Part shown: positions 51,902 to 60,851 of the stretch, one piece after another
How positions within the stretch are numbered: the first letter of the stretch is position 1
Layout of the letters: every line of letters begins with the position of its first letter
Origin: DASRAU01 sp035638075
GTDB lineage: Bacteria; Acidobacteriota; Polarisedimenticolia; Gp22-AA2
Direction of reading: 5' to 3'
NCBI GenBank assembly: GCA_035638075.1
Contig: DASRAU010000003.1
Span: forward strand, 87,481 to 151,480
DNA length: 64,000 nucleotides
Translations under genes and position numbers: made by a program
Notes under the pieces: model-generated
What the model was told of the DNA's origin: nothing
The model's input: the letters and a program-made list of their open reading frames with translations, nothing else
The model's database searches: none

Positions 51902-52120
51902 AATCCCTCCCTTTTCGAGTCGGTCTCCTCGTCGTCGGGGCACCATGCCCGCGACGGAAAGGAGAGTTCGGCGATGCAACCAGCAGCGATCCGAACAATC
52001 CATGCATGACGCGTGTGACTCGAATGCTAATGAGGGCGTAACGGAACGGATCCCACGAATGCATCTGTAGAATGGCCGTGACCGGCGACACCATTGATTT
52101 ACGTACGGACAATTGCGAAT

Positions 52121-52144
52121 GACGACCTGGTCGACCTGGTCGTC
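52121..52144 (-). terminator. Palindromic hairpin at the prolyl oligopeptidase stop codon
   Basis: GACGACC (52121-52127) pairs with GGTCGTC (52138-52144) and the loop TGGTCGACCT is itself nearly palindromic. The right arm includes the stop codon of the leftward peptidase gene. A terminator is the simplest reading; no T-run is present. Confidence 0.4.
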
Positions 52145-54299
52145 AGTGCTCCGCGGCGGGCTGGTAGGCGGGGATGCCGATCTGCCAGTAGAGGAAGGCC
52201 AGCTGGTCGGCGAGCTCGCGGTCGCGCTGTGACTTGGACGAGCCCATGCCGTGCCCCGCGTCGAAGTCCACCAGGAAGAGCACGGGCCGGCCGCTTTTGG
52301 TCGCGGCCTGCAGGTGCGCGGCCATCTTGCCCGGCTGCCACGGCGCCACGCGCGGGTCGTTGAAGCCGGAGGTGAGCAGCACGGCCGGATACGCCGTGCC
52401 GGGCACCACGTGCTGCGTGGCGTCGACGGCGTAGAGGGCGCGGAAGCCGGCCTCGGTCTGCGTCGATCCGTACTCGAGCGAGTTGGCCGGTCCGTCGGTG
52501 CCGTGCTCGCAGCGCAGCGTGTTGTTGTCGCCGACGCCGTTGAACACCACGCGGAACAGGTCCGGCCGCGCCGTGGTGGCCATGCCGACCGTGATGCCGC
52601 CGGCGCTGCGGCCCTCGATGGAGAGCGTCGCGGGCGAGCCGTAGCCCTGCTTCACCAGGTGCTCGGCGCAGGCGATCAGGTCCTTGTAGGTGTTGGGCTT
52701 CGTCGCCTGTTTGCCGGCGAGGTGCCACTCCTCGCCGAACTCGCCGCCGCCGCGCACGTGCGCGACCGCGTACACGCCGCCGTCCTCGAGCAGCGCCAGG
52801 TAGCGGGAGACGAAGCCGGGAGTGAGGGAGGCTCCGTAGGCTCCGTAACCGGTGAGCCACACGGGGTTCTTCCCGTCGAGCTTGATGTCGCGACGATGCA
52901 CGATCGACAGGGGAACCATCGTTCCGTCCCAGGAGCGCACCTGCACCTCATCCGCCGTGTACGGCGACACATCCTCCTTCCAGGGCGGCACGATGGAAGT
53001 GCGGGTCGCGGTCTTGCCATCCAGACTGTAATACGCCGTCGGCGAGAGCCAGCTCGCCATTCCCGCGAGGACCGTGGGCGACTTCGGATCGAGGTACGGA
53101 CCGTAAAGGGCGCCCTCGAGCGGGAGCGCGACGTCCTCCACCCGCCCGCTGGCGAAATCGTAGCGGCGCAGGCGGTGCAGTCCGCGATCGAGATCCCGGA
53201 CGTAGAGGGCGTTCGAGGAGGCGTCCATCGTCTGGATGACGCGCTCGCCCGCCGGGATCACGGGCACGGCTTTCGAGACATCCGGCGCCGACGCGTCCAC
53301 GGCGATCACCTGGTAGCGCGGCGCGTTCCTGTGCGTGAGCAGGTAGAGCCTGTCGCCGTGCGGAACGATGGTCGTGACCGCGTCGTCCACGTCCGCAACC
53401 TTCACCCACGGCGAGAGCGCGTCACCTTTGTCGGAGCGCGCCACGTAAGCCGTGACCGCGGGATCGGCGCCGTGGCTGATGACGGCGATGACGTAAGACG
53501 AGCCGGCCGTGGCCTGGATGAACGGAGTGTCCACGGGTGTCAGCGGCACGGATCCGGGAACCCCCGTGCCGATCAGGGCGCGATCCTTTTCGGGATCGGT
53601 TCCGACCACGTGCAGGCAGGCGCGGCTGTTCAGGTACTGCTCGGTGTCCCTGGCGCCCGGACCGACCTTGGCGAAGCGGTTGTAATAGAAGGAACGATTG
53701 TCGTCCCGCCACGACGGACTGCCGTCCTCGGCGCGATCGATCGCCTCCGGCCACTCCTTGCGGGGAGAGACGTCGACGATGTGGATGACGCTCTTCTCGG
53801 AGCCCCCGGGCGAGAGGGCGTAGGCGACGCGTGCGCCGTCCGGCGAAGGCTCGTAGTAGTCGATCGCGAAGTGGTGTCCGGGCGTGGCGCCGCGATCGGG
53901 ATCGACCAGCAGGGACTCGGCGCCGTCGATTCCGTCGCGGACGTAGAGCTTGAAGGTGTCCTGCCCCGGCTCGAGCTTGAGATAGAAGACCCTGCCCCCG
54001 GCCTGACGCACCTGGGCCGCGACCGTGCCGCCACCGGTATGGGCCGCGATCCGCGCCTGCAGCGCGTCGCGGCCGGGAATGCGATCCAGCACCGAGCGCG
54101 CGTAGCGGCCCTGGTCGCGGCACCACTGCTCGAACTTCGGCGCGCGGCGATCTTCCATCCACCGGTAGTCGTCGGTGACCTTGGTGCCGAAGTAGTCGTC
54201 CACCACCGGCACGCGCGGCGCCACGGGAGGACCGCCGGCCGCGGCAGCGACGGCGAGCAGGAAAACCATGGTGGCGAAACCGGCGGCGATCGATCTCAT
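52143..54299 (-). CDS. Secreted prolyl oligopeptidase (S9A)
   Basis: A 718-residue serine peptidase. A signal peptide (SIAAGFATMVFLLAVAAAAG) precedes the typical opening VVDDYFGTKVTDDYRWMED. A seven-bladed propeller fills the middle. The hydrolase domain has the nucleophile in SIEGRSAGGITVG (usual form GGSNGG, so the flanking residues differ), the aspartate in GFNDPRVAPWQ and the histidine in DAGHGMGSS. It should hydrolyse short proline-containing peptides in the periplasm. ATG 54299 overlaps the stop of the serine hydrolase gene by 4 bases, forming an operon. Confidence 0.92.
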   Translation of the reverse strand: MRSIAAGFATMVFLLAVAAAAGGPPVAPRVPVVDDYFGTKVTDDYRWMEDRRAPKFEQWCRDQGRYARSVLDRIPGRDALQARIAAHTGGGTVAAQVRQAGGRVFYLKLEPGQDTFKLYVRDGIDGAESLLVDPDRGATPGHHFAIDYYEPSPDGARVAYALSPGGSEKSVIHIVDVSPRKEWPEAIDRAEDGSPSWRDDNRSFYYNRFAKVGPGARDTEQYLNSRACLHVVGTDPEKDRALIGTGVPGSVPLTPVDTPFIQATAGSSYVIAVISHGADPAVTAYVARSDKGDALSPWVKVADVDDAVTTIVPHGDRLYLLTHRNAPRYQVIAVDASAPDVSKAVPVIPAGERVIQTMDASSNALYVRDLDRGLHRLRRYDFASGRVEDVALPLEGALYGPYLDPKSPTVLAGMASWLSPTAYYSLDGKTATRTSIVPPWKEDVSPYTADEVQVRSWDGTMVPLSIVHRRDIKLDGKNPVWLTGYGAYGASLTPGFVSRYLALLEDGGVYAVAHVRGGGEFGEEWHLAGKQATKPNTYKDLIACAEHLVKQGYGSPATLSIEGRSAGGITVGMATTARPDLFRVVFNGVGDNNTLRCEHGTDGPANSLEYGSTQTEAGFRALYAVDATQHVVPGTAYPAVLLTSGFNDPRVAPWQPGKMAAHLQAATKSGRPVLFLVDFDAGHGMGSSKSQRDRELADQLAFLYWQIGIPAYQPAAEH

Positions 54300-55426
54300 C
54301 GTGATGACTCCGGGGTCGTGCCGATGCCGAGCAGGATCTTCATGATCTCGGCGGCCAGGGTGGAAGCGGCGGCGCCTTCCAGGTTGACGAGGACCACGAC
54401 CGCGGCTTTCCGTTCGGGCACCATCAGGAGCGAGGTGCTGGTGCCCTGCTGGCCGCCGTTGTGGGAGACGGACGGAACGCCGAGATCCTCCTTCACGGAC
54501 CAGCCGAGCCCGTAACCGGTGGGCTTGCTGTCGCCGGTCTTCAGGGAGGTCCACATCAGCTCGCGCGTGGGAGGTTGGACGACGCGATCCTGGAGCATGG
54601 CGACCGCGAAGGTCGCCATGTCCTCGGCGGAGGAGAGCCAGCCGCCGCCCGCGATCTTGTAGCTCGAATCGAGAAAGTCCGCGTTGATGACGTTGCCGGA
54701 CGGATCGCGCTGGTAGAAGCGGGTGCGGTGCGGAATGATCGCGAAGCGATCGTCCGTCGTCGTATGGGTCATGCCGGCCGGCTGCAGGACGTTGCGCCGG
54801 ACGAAATCGACGTACTTCTCGCCCGAGGCGCCTTCGATCACGCACGCGACGAGCGTGTAGCCCTGGGTCGAGTAGTGGTATTCCGTCCCCGGCTTCGCGA
54901 CCAGCGGGTCGGCGGCGAAAAACTTCAGGCCCGATGTCACCGTGTCGTCGAAGTGGAGCGTGTTCCCGCTTTCGAGGTCGTCCTGTGTCTCGCTCTTGTA
55001 GTGCCGGATGCCTCCCAGGTGTCCGAGCACCTGGCGCGTCGTGATCACGTCGTCCTTCTGCGGAAACGCCGGGCAGTACTTCTGCACCGGGGCGTCGAGG
55101 TCCAGCTTCTTCCGTTGCCAGAGCAGCGCGGCGGCGGTCGCGGTGATGGGCTTCGAAATGGATCCGAGCCGGTAGACCGTCCGCGCCGTGGCCGGCACCG
55201 CGTTCTCGAGGTCCTCCATGCCGAAGCCGGACGACCACTCGAAGGCCCCGTTCTCGACGACCGCCACGGACACGCCGGGCGCGCGGCTCGTGGACTGGTA
55301 ACGAGTGACGGCCGCTTCGATCCGCTCCCGTTTCTCCGGCGACAGCCGGGCTTTCTGGCCGGCCAGGGACGGAACGGACACGAACGCCAGGATGGCGAGA
55401 ATCGCTGGGATCGGCCGGCTGCGCAT
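54296..55426 (-). CDS. Secreted serine beta-lactamase family hydrolase (S12-type)
   Basis: A 376-residue penicillin-binding-protein-like hydrolase. The signal peptide IPAILAILAFVSVPSLAG is followed by GVSVAVVENGAFEWSSGFGM. Catalytic motifs are SxxK in GSISKPITATAA, Tyr in YHYSTQGYTLVA (YxS in place of YxN), and HNG in SVSHNGGQQG in place of KTG. This is the usual pattern of S12 peptidases, esterases and beta-lactamase-like proteins of non-resistance function. It is translationally coupled to the prolyl oligopeptidase, suggesting a joint role in peptide breakdown. Confidence 0.88.
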   Translation of the reverse strand: MRSRPIPAILAILAFVSVPSLAGQKARLSPEKRERIEAAVTRYQSTSRAPGVSVAVVENGAFEWSSGFGMEDLENAVPATARTVYRLGSISKPITATAAALLWQRKKLDLDAPVQKYCPAFPQKDDVITTRQVLGHLGGIRHYKSETQDDLESGNTLHFDDTVTSGLKFFAADPLVAKPGTEYHYSTQGYTLVACVIEGASGEKYVDFVRRNVLQPAGMTHTTTDDRFAIIPHRTRFYQRDPSGNVINADFLDSSYKIAGGGWLSSAEDMATFAVAMLQDRVVQPPTRELMWTSLKTGDSKPTGYGLGWSVKEDLGVPSVSHNGGQQGTSTSLLMVPERKAAVVVLVNLEGAAASTLAAEIMKILLGIGTTPESSR

Positions 55427-55437
55427 GGCGGGCGAGT

Positions 55438-56091
55438 CTAGCGCGGCTTCCAGTTCGAGGGGTACATCTCCAGGAGTCGACGCCGGTCGTCCTCGGTCAG
55501 CGGGAACAGCCGCGGTTCGTCGGAACGGAACAGGGCAGGCCTGCACGACGCCGGGCGGCCGCACATCAAGGTGGTGGGGTCGCTGTTGTGCACGAGGCCC
55601 AGGGCATGCCCGATCTCGTGCGTAATCACATTCCGGGCCACGTTGGGGAGATTCAACGGCGGCACGTCGCGCCCGCGAATGCCCACGATGCACCGGTCCT
55701 TCCGGTCGAACGGGCCGGTGAACGAGATGAGATCCGAGTCGGAGAGAAAGACCGTGAGATCCCCGGGAGGGTGCCGGAGGCTCGATGGGATCTCCAAGGG
55801 GCCGAGGGGATGGTCGACGATGGACCGGCTGAGCGCCTGCAAGGCGTCTTCGGGCACCGGCTTCACGAGATGCTCGACGGGCCCGAGCCGGAACCCCGAG
55901 CCGAGCTCCGCGAGCGTCCGGTTCCAGAACGCGACGGCCTCGTCGACGAGGCCCAGGCGTGGGTCTTCCCGGGCGCTGATGACCACGACGCTCGGCACCC
56001 GGTGCCACGCCTCATCGAACTGCGCCCGGGTCGTGCCGACGGCGATTCCGGAGACGACCAGCAGGACGCAGGTGGTCGAAAGCTTCATCAT
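55438..56091 (-). CDS. Secreted matrixin-like zinc metallopeptidase
   Basis: A 217-residue exported protein: signal peptide KLSTTCVLLVVSGIAVGTTR, then a single catalytic domain. The zinc motif ITHEIGHALGLVHNSD matches HExxHxxGxxHxxD of metzincins, and a Met-turn candidate TTLMCGRP follows 7 residues later. No propeptide cysteine switch is seen. The C-terminus ends LTEDDRRRLLEMYP, typical of bacterial matrixin-like proteins. GTG 56094, ATG 56091 and ATG 56088 are all possible starts. It lies 11 bases upstream of the serine hydrolase gene, so three exported hydrolases probably share a transcript. Confidence 0.85.
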   Translation of the reverse strand: MMKLSTTCVLLVVSGIAVGTTRAQFDEAWHRVPSVVVISAREDPRLGLVDEAVAFWNRTLAELGSGFRLGPVEHLVKPVPEDALQALSRSIVDHPLGPLEIPSSLRHPPGDLTVFLSDSDLISFTGPFDRKDRCIVGIRGRDVPPLNLPNVARNVITHEIGHALGLVHNSDPTTLMCGRPASCRPALFRSDEPRLFPLTEDDRRRLLEMYPSNWKPR

Positions 56092-56145
56092 CACCCGGCT
56101 GAACCGGTTCGGTTAGCATAGCCACTCGTCCGGGAGGACAGACTC

Positions 56146-57576
56146 TTGAAAGACACGACGAGAGCATGCCGTCTGCGATGGCTGGCGGCAACATGGCTGA
56201 TCCTCATGGCGGGGCTTTTCTGTGAAAGGGCCCTCGCCGCCGCCCCCGACTTCAAGCAGGCGCGCGCCGAAGCCGAGAAGATTCTCGCGGACCTCGTCCA
56301 CATCGACACCACCAACCCGCCCGGCAACGAAACGAAGGCGGCGGAGTCGATCCGCGACCTGCTCGCGAAGGAAGGGATCACGTCGCAGATCTTCGAGTCG
56401 GCGCCGTCGCGCGGCACGCTGGTGGCGCGGCTCAAAGGGAACGGATCGAAGCGTCCGCTTCTTCTCCTGGGCCACCTCGACACGGTGGGCATCGAGCGCG
56501 ACAAGTGGACCGTCGATCCGTTCGCCGCGCTGATCCAGGACGGCTATCTCTACGGTCGGGGTGCTTCGGACGACAAGGGGATGGACGCCGCCAACATCGA
56601 GGTTTTCCTGCTGCTCCACCGGCTCAAGGTGCCGCTCCAGCGCGACGTCATCCTGATGGCCGAGGCGGGGGAGGAGGGAACCTCGCAGTACGGCGTGGAC
56701 TTCATGGTCGAAAAGCACTGGGACGCGATCGACTGCGAGTACGCCCTGAATGAAGGGGGCGAGACCGACGTGGTCGACGGCAAGGTCGTCTCGGTCGGAG
56801 TGGCGACGACCGAGAAGGTGCCGCGCGGGCTGCGCCTGGTCGCGCGCGGGTCGAGCGGCCACGGGTCGATGCCGCGCCTCGACAACCCGGTGGTGCACCT
56901 CGCGGCGGCGGTCGCCAAGGTCGGCGCCTGGCTGCCGCCGATGCGCCTCAACGACACGACCCGGAACTATTTCCAGAAGCTGGCGACCATCAGCAGCGCC
57001 GACGACGCCCGCCTCTACACCCATCTCGACGACCCGAAGACGCAGCAGGCGCTGCGCGAGACGCACATCCGCCAGAGCTCGATGCTGCGGACCTCGATCT
57101 CGCCGACCATCATCAAGGGGGGCTTCCGCGAGAACGTCATCCCGGCCGATGCGGAGGCGACGCTCGACGTGCGCGCCCTGCCCGACGAGGACATGCCCGC
57201 CTTCATCGGCACGCTCAAGAAGCTGATCGACGATCCCGCCGTCGAGGTGCTGCCGCTCGAAGGCGGCCAGGCGCGGCCGGTGACGCCGCCGTCACGGCTC
57301 GACACCGAGCTGTTCAAGGCGCTCGAGACGGCGCAGAAGCGCCGCTTCCCGACCGCCATCACGCTGCCGATCATGGTGACCGGGGCCACCGACTCGGCGC
57401 AGCTGCGCGCCAAGGGAGTGCAGGCCTACGGGCTGTCGCTGCCGGCGACCGAGGAGGACACGCACCGGGTGCACGGCAACGACGAGCGGCTGCGGCTCGA
57501 GGGACTGGAGCCGTTCGTGGCCATGGTCTACGACACCGTCGTGCAGGTGGCCGGCACCGGAGCCGCCGGCCGCTGA
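56146..57576 (+). CDS. Secreted M20 family metallopeptidase
   Basis: A 476-residue binuclear zinc peptidase. TTG 56146 is preceded by GGGAGGA at good distance, and a signal peptide (LAATWLILMAGLFCERALAA) follows; the cysteine before ER could alternatively mark a lipoprotein. Metal and catalytic residues lie in LLLGHLDTVG (His, Asp), GRGASDDKGM (bridging Asp), AEAGEEGTSQ (catalytic and metal Glu) and PATEEDTHRVHGNDER (last His). The dimerisation domain shows SGHGSMPRLDNPVVHLA. It should release amino acids from peptides or amides. It is divergent from the matrixin gene with 54 bases between. Confidence 0.92.
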   Translation: MKDTTRACRLRWLAATWLILMAGLFCERALAAAPDFKQARAEAEKILADLVHIDTTNPPGNETKAAESIRDLLAKEGITSQIFESAPSRGTLVARLKGNGSKRPLLLLGHLDTVGIERDKWTVDPFAALIQDGYLYGRGASDDKGMDAANIEVFLLLHRLKVPLQRDVILMAEAGEEGTSQYGVDFMVEKHWDAIDCEYALNEGGETDVVDGKVVSVGVATTEKVPRGLRLVARGSSGHGSMPRLDNPVVHLAAAVAKVGAWLPPMRLNDTTRNYFQKLATISSADDARLYTHLDDPKTQQALRETHIRQSSMLRTSISPTIIKGGFRENVIPADAEATLDVRALPDEDMPAFIGTLKKLIDDPAVEVLPLEGGQARPVTPPSRLDTELFKALETAQKRRFPTAITLPIMVTGATDSAQLRAKGVQAYGLSLPATEEDTHRVHGNDERLRLEGLEPFVAMVYDTVVQVAGTGAAGR

Positions 57577-57587
57577 ATTCCCGATCG

Positions 57588-58394
57588 ATGCAAGCGTTCG
57601 TGATCGATGCTTTCACGGATCGACCCTTCCGGGGCAACCCGGCGGCCGTGTGCTTCGTGGAGTCCCCCTTGAGCGACGACCGGATGCTGTCGATCGCGCG
57701 GGAGTTCAACCTCTCCGAGACGGCCTTCGTCGCCCGGCTCGGCGCCGCAGGGACGTTCTCCATCCGGTTCTTCTCGCCGAAGATGGAGATCGCGCTTTGC
57801 GGCCATGCGACGCTCGCGGCCGCCCGGGCCGTGCATGCCGTGGAGGGGCTCGACGAGGTCCACTTTCAGAACATTCAGGGGCTGGACCTGGCCGCGCGTA
57901 TTTCCGCGGACCGCATCTCGATGGAGTTCCCGGATTATGACCTCGAGCCTGCCACCGCACCGCCCGCGCTCCTGGCGGCCCTGGGGATCGAGGTCCTGCG
58001 GAACGCCGCCTACAACAAGGAGACGAAGATCCTGCTCCTGGAGATCGCCTCGGCACCCGAGCTCGCCGGGCTGAAGCCCGACTTCGATGCTCTCCAGAGG
58101 GCCCATTCTTCGATCAACGGCGTCCTGGTCACGGCGCCCTCGGGGAACGACGGGTACGACTTTCACTCCCGGTATTTCTGGCCGTGGAGCGGCACCAACG
58201 AGGACCCCGTGACCGGGGGAACCCACACGTTCCTCACACGGTACTGGGCGACGCGGTTGGGAAAGACGCGGATGCGGTCCTTCCAGTGCTCGCCGCGGTC
58301 CGGGTTCATGGAGGTGGAGCTGAAAGGCGGGCGCGTCGTCATCACCAGCCAGGCCGTCATCGTCCTGGAGGCACGGATGTCGATCGAGGGATGA
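57588..58394 (+). CDS. PhzF family isomerase/epimerase-like protein
   Basis: A 268-residue protein of the PhzF fold. The family opening FVIDAFTDRPFRGNPAAVCF, the catalytic glutamate in LSETAFVARL, and CGHATLAAARAVHAV are intact, and WSGTNEDPVTGGTHTFLTRY closes the active site. Phenazine genes are absent, and most PhzF relatives have unassigned substrates. It starts 12 bases after the M20 gene stop and is probably cotranscribed with it and with the alpha/beta hydrolase. Confidence 0.9.
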   Translation: MQAFVIDAFTDRPFRGNPAAVCFVESPLSDDRMLSIAREFNLSETAFVARLGAAGTFSIRFFSPKMEIALCGHATLAAARAVHAVEGLDEVHFQNIQGLDLAARISADRISMEFPDYDLEPATAPPALLAALGIEVLRNAAYNKETKILLLEIASAPELAGLKPDFDALQRAHSSINGVLVTAPSGNDGYDFHSRYFWPWSGTNEDPVTGGTHTFLTRYWATRLGKTRMRSFQCSPRSGFMEVELKGGRVVITSQAVIVLEARMSIEG

Positions 58395-58422
58395 TGGCGC
58401 GAGGCCGCCTGGGGGAGAGAGG

Positions 58423-59247
58423 ATGCGAATGACGAACGATTCGACCCTCACGCTGAATCCCGGATTCGGCCCACTGCCCATCGCCTACTTCGATCGCGAC
58501 GGGAGCCGCACGCCCGTCCTGTTCGTGCACGGGCTCGGCAATGCCGCCTCGAACTTCGAGGACACGCTGGCGGCGCGCCCCCTGGCCGGGCACCGGCTGA
58601 TCGCGCTCGACCTTCCCGGGTGCGGCGCCAGTCCCTATCCCCGGACGACGCGGCTCGACATCGACGGCGTGGTGAAGGTCGTGGCGGCTTTCGTCGAGGC
58701 CATCGACCCGCCGCCATTCCTCATCGTCGGCGCCAGCCTGGGCGGGCTCGTCTCACTGCTTTATGCGGAGCGTCACCCGGATCGCCTCGTCGGCTTCCTC
58801 AACGTCGAGGGGAACCTGGCGCCGGAAGACTGCATGTTCTCCCGACTCGTGGTGTCGCAGCCCTACGAGGAGTTCGCCCGGACCGTCCTGCCGGAGATCA
58901 AGCGCTCCGTCGCGGCCAAGGCCGGACGCGGCTTCGCGAAGCACCTGGAGGTCCTGGAGCGCGCCGATCTGCGCGCCTATTACGACTACAGCTTTCAGAC
59001 GGTCGAGTATTCCGACAACGGGGGCCTCCTCGACCGCTTCCTGTCGCTGTCCATCCCGGTGCATTTCGTGTACGGGTCGGTGAACCGCGGCCTGACCTAC
59101 CTCCCTCGCCTTCGAGCCTCACGTTGCACGGTCACGGAGATCGGGGATGCCGATCATTTCCTCTTCTACGATGCCCCGGAGGCGTTCGCGGAGTGCGTGC
59201 GACGCTCCGCCGGTGCCGGCGCAGGTCTCGAACCCGGGCGGTCTTGA
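58423..59247 (+). CDS. Alpha/beta hydrolase
   Basis: A 274-residue cytoplasmic hydrolase with no signal peptide. It has the oxyanion segment VLFVHGLGNAASNF, ALDLPGCGASPYP, the nucleophile elbow IVGASLGGLVSLLYAERHPD and the histidine in IGDADHFLFYDAPEAF. The acid is probably in or near the strand PVHFVYGSVNRG, where the usual aspartate is not obvious. The start ATG 58423 follows GGGGGAG by 6 bases; ATG 58429 is possible. It lies 28 bases after the PhzF gene. Substrate is unknown. Confidence 0.85.
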   Translation: MRMTNDSTLTLNPGFGPLPIAYFDRDGSRTPVLFVHGLGNAASNFEDTLAARPLAGHRLIALDLPGCGASPYPRTTRLDIDGVVKVVAAFVEAIDPPPFLIVGASLGGLVSLLYAERHPDRLVGFLNVEGNLAPEDCMFSRLVVSQPYEEFARTVLPEIKRSVAAKAGRGFAKHLEVLERADLRAYYDYSFQTVEYSDNGGLLDRFLSLSIPVHFVYGSVNRGLTYLPRLRASRCTVTEIGDADHFLFYDAPEAFAECVRRSAGAGAGLEPGRS

Positions 59248-59273
59248 ATTCCCACCGCCACTGAATCTATAAG
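59244..59273 (+). promoter_or_regulatory. Sigma-70-type promoter for the OmpA-family gene
   Basis: TTGAAT (59244-59249), an 18-base spacer and TATAAG (59268-59273) make a fair promoter whose start would be near 59280. It overlaps the last codons of the alpha/beta hydrolase gene and gives a leader of about 33 bases with GAGGAGGG before ATG 59313. Confidence 0.55.
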
Positions 59274-59312
59274 GCGTTCATCGGCCGCACCACGACTCGA
59301 GGAGGGCTCATC

Positions 59313-60836
59313 ATGAGGAACCGCGTGTTGACGGCGATCGTCCTTGCGGCGATCGCAGGCCTGCCGGGATTCGCCCAGGGAACCAAGCCCCTCTACACGA
59401 TCGAGATTCAGTCGGCGTCGACGAAAGCCGTCGACTATGCGGCCATGGGCGGCTCGGGGAAGATCGGCTTCCGCGGCACGGCCCTGGCCACGAACGCTTC
59501 GGGACAGGCGAAGGTGGCGAGCCGGAGCGGCGTCATGTCCGTCCAGGCCTCCTTCAGGAACCTGGAGCCCGCGTCGAAGTACGGGCCCGAGTACCTGACG
59601 TACGTGTTGTGGGCCATTTCGCCGGAGGGCCGGGCCAACAACCTGGGCGAGGTGCTGCTCAAGAACGGCAAGGGGCAGCTCAAGGTGACGACGCGGTTGC
59701 CCATCTTCGCCCTCATCGTGACGGCGGAGCCGTATTACGCCGTCAGCCAGGTCGGCAACGTCGTCGTTCTCGAAAACACCGTGCAGGAGAAGGACGCGAG
59801 CCACACGGTGGCCGTGAACTACGATCATCTCCCGCGCGATCAGTACTCCATCAACGTGGATCCCGCCGACCTCAAGGCTCCGGCGATGGACAAGAAAACC
59901 CCGCCGGATCTGGACCAGGCGCGCAATGCCGTGAATCTCGCCCGGGCGGCCGGCGCCGATCAGTTCGCCGCCGATGCCTTCAAGAAGGCGCAGGACCTGC
60001 TGGCCCAGGCCGAGGCCACCCGGAATGACCCGAAGGGGAACAAGAAGACCATTGCGCCTCTGTCGCGCCATGCCGTGCAGCAGGCCGACGACTCACGCCA
60101 GCTCGCCATTCGCGCCCAGGCCGACGAGCGGATCGCCGCGGAGAAGCGCGCCATGCAGGAAGCCGCCGCGGCCGAGAAGCGAGGAATCGAGGAGAAGGCC
60201 GCCGCCGATCGCCGGTCCCTGCAGGAGCAGGCCGCGGCGGAGAGGCAGGCGCTGGCGGAAAAAGCCGCCTCGGAGAAGCAGGCGATGACCGCCCAGGTCC
60301 TCGCGGCGGAGAAGGCCACGGCGAACGAGGCGAGCGCGCGCGCGGCGGCGCAGCAGGAGGCCGAGCAGGCGCGGCTCGCCGTGGCGAAGTCCGAACAGGA
60401 GCAGGCCGCGCTGCGCGCGCAGCTCCGGGAGCAGCTCAACGCCGTCATGAAGACGACCGACTCCGCGCGCGGACTCATCGTCAGCATGACGGGCCTTCTC
60501 TTCGAAACCGGAAAGTCGACTCTCGTCCCGAACGTCCGCGAGAACCTGGCCCGCGTCGCGGGGATCCTGCTCGGCCATCCGGGACTCGAGCTCGAGGTCG
60601 AGGGGCATACCGACAGCGTCGGCTCGGACGCCATGAACCAGACCCTCTCCGAGAACCGCGCCGCAGCGGTCCGGCAGTACCTGCTGGCGCAGGGCGTTCC
60701 GGAGGACTCCATCGTGTCGCGCGGGTTCGGGAAGACGAAGCCGATCGCCACGAACGACACGGCCGAAGGCAAAGCCCAGAACCGGCGGGTCGAGATCGTC
60801 GTCTCGGGCCAGCCCATCGGAACCGACACGCACTGA
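59313..60836 (+). CDS. OmpA-family envelope protein with long coiled coil
   Basis: A 507-residue exported protein. The signal peptide VLTAIVLAAIAGLPGFAQG is followed by a beta-rich domain of about 150 residues (IEIQSASTKAVDYAAMGGSG). Residues about 195-370 are an Ala/Glu/Lys/Arg-rich coiled coil with a DUF4398-like start (AVNLARAAGADQFAADAFKK). The C-terminal OmpA domain has LLFETGKSTLVPNVRENLAR, EVEGHTDSVGSDAMNQTLSE and RVEIVVSG, with the aspartate and arginine that bind peptidoglycan. It probably tethers the outer layer to the cell wall across the periplasm. Its stop faces the beta-propeller gene with 15 bases between. Confidence 0.9.
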   Translation: MRNRVLTAIVLAAIAGLPGFAQGTKPLYTIEIQSASTKAVDYAAMGGSGKIGFRGTALATNASGQAKVASRSGVMSVQASFRNLEPASKYGPEYLTYVLWAISPEGRANNLGEVLLKNGKGQLKVTTRLPIFALIVTAEPYYAVSQVGNVVVLENTVQEKDASHTVAVNYDHLPRDQYSINVDPADLKAPAMDKKTPPDLDQARNAVNLARAAGADQFAADAFKKAQDLLAQAEATRNDPKGNKKTIAPLSRHAVQQADDSRQLAIRAQADERIAAEKRAMQEAAAAEKRGIEEKAAADRRSLQEQAAAERQALAEKAASEKQAMTAQVLAAEKATANEASARAAAQQEAEQARLAVAKSEQEQAALRAQLREQLNAVMKTTDSARGLIVSMTGLLFETGKSTLVPNVRENLARVAGILLGHPGLELEVEGHTDSVGSDAMNQTLSENRAAAVRQYLLAQGVPEDSIVSRGFGKTKPIATNDTAEGKAQNRRVEIVVSGQPIGTDTH

Positions 60837-60851
60837 GGCCGAAACCAGGCC

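Noticed and set aside
54296..55426. Beta-lactam resistance gene
   Set aside because: The active-site motifs (SxxK, YxS, HNG) fit the broad S12 hydrolase group rather than class C beta-lactamases, and the gene is coupled to a peptidase.
49239..58394. Antibiotic or phenazine gene cluster from the ABM and PhzF genes
   Set aside because: They are 8 kb apart in unrelated operons, and no polyketide, peptide synthetase or phenazine core gene is nearby.
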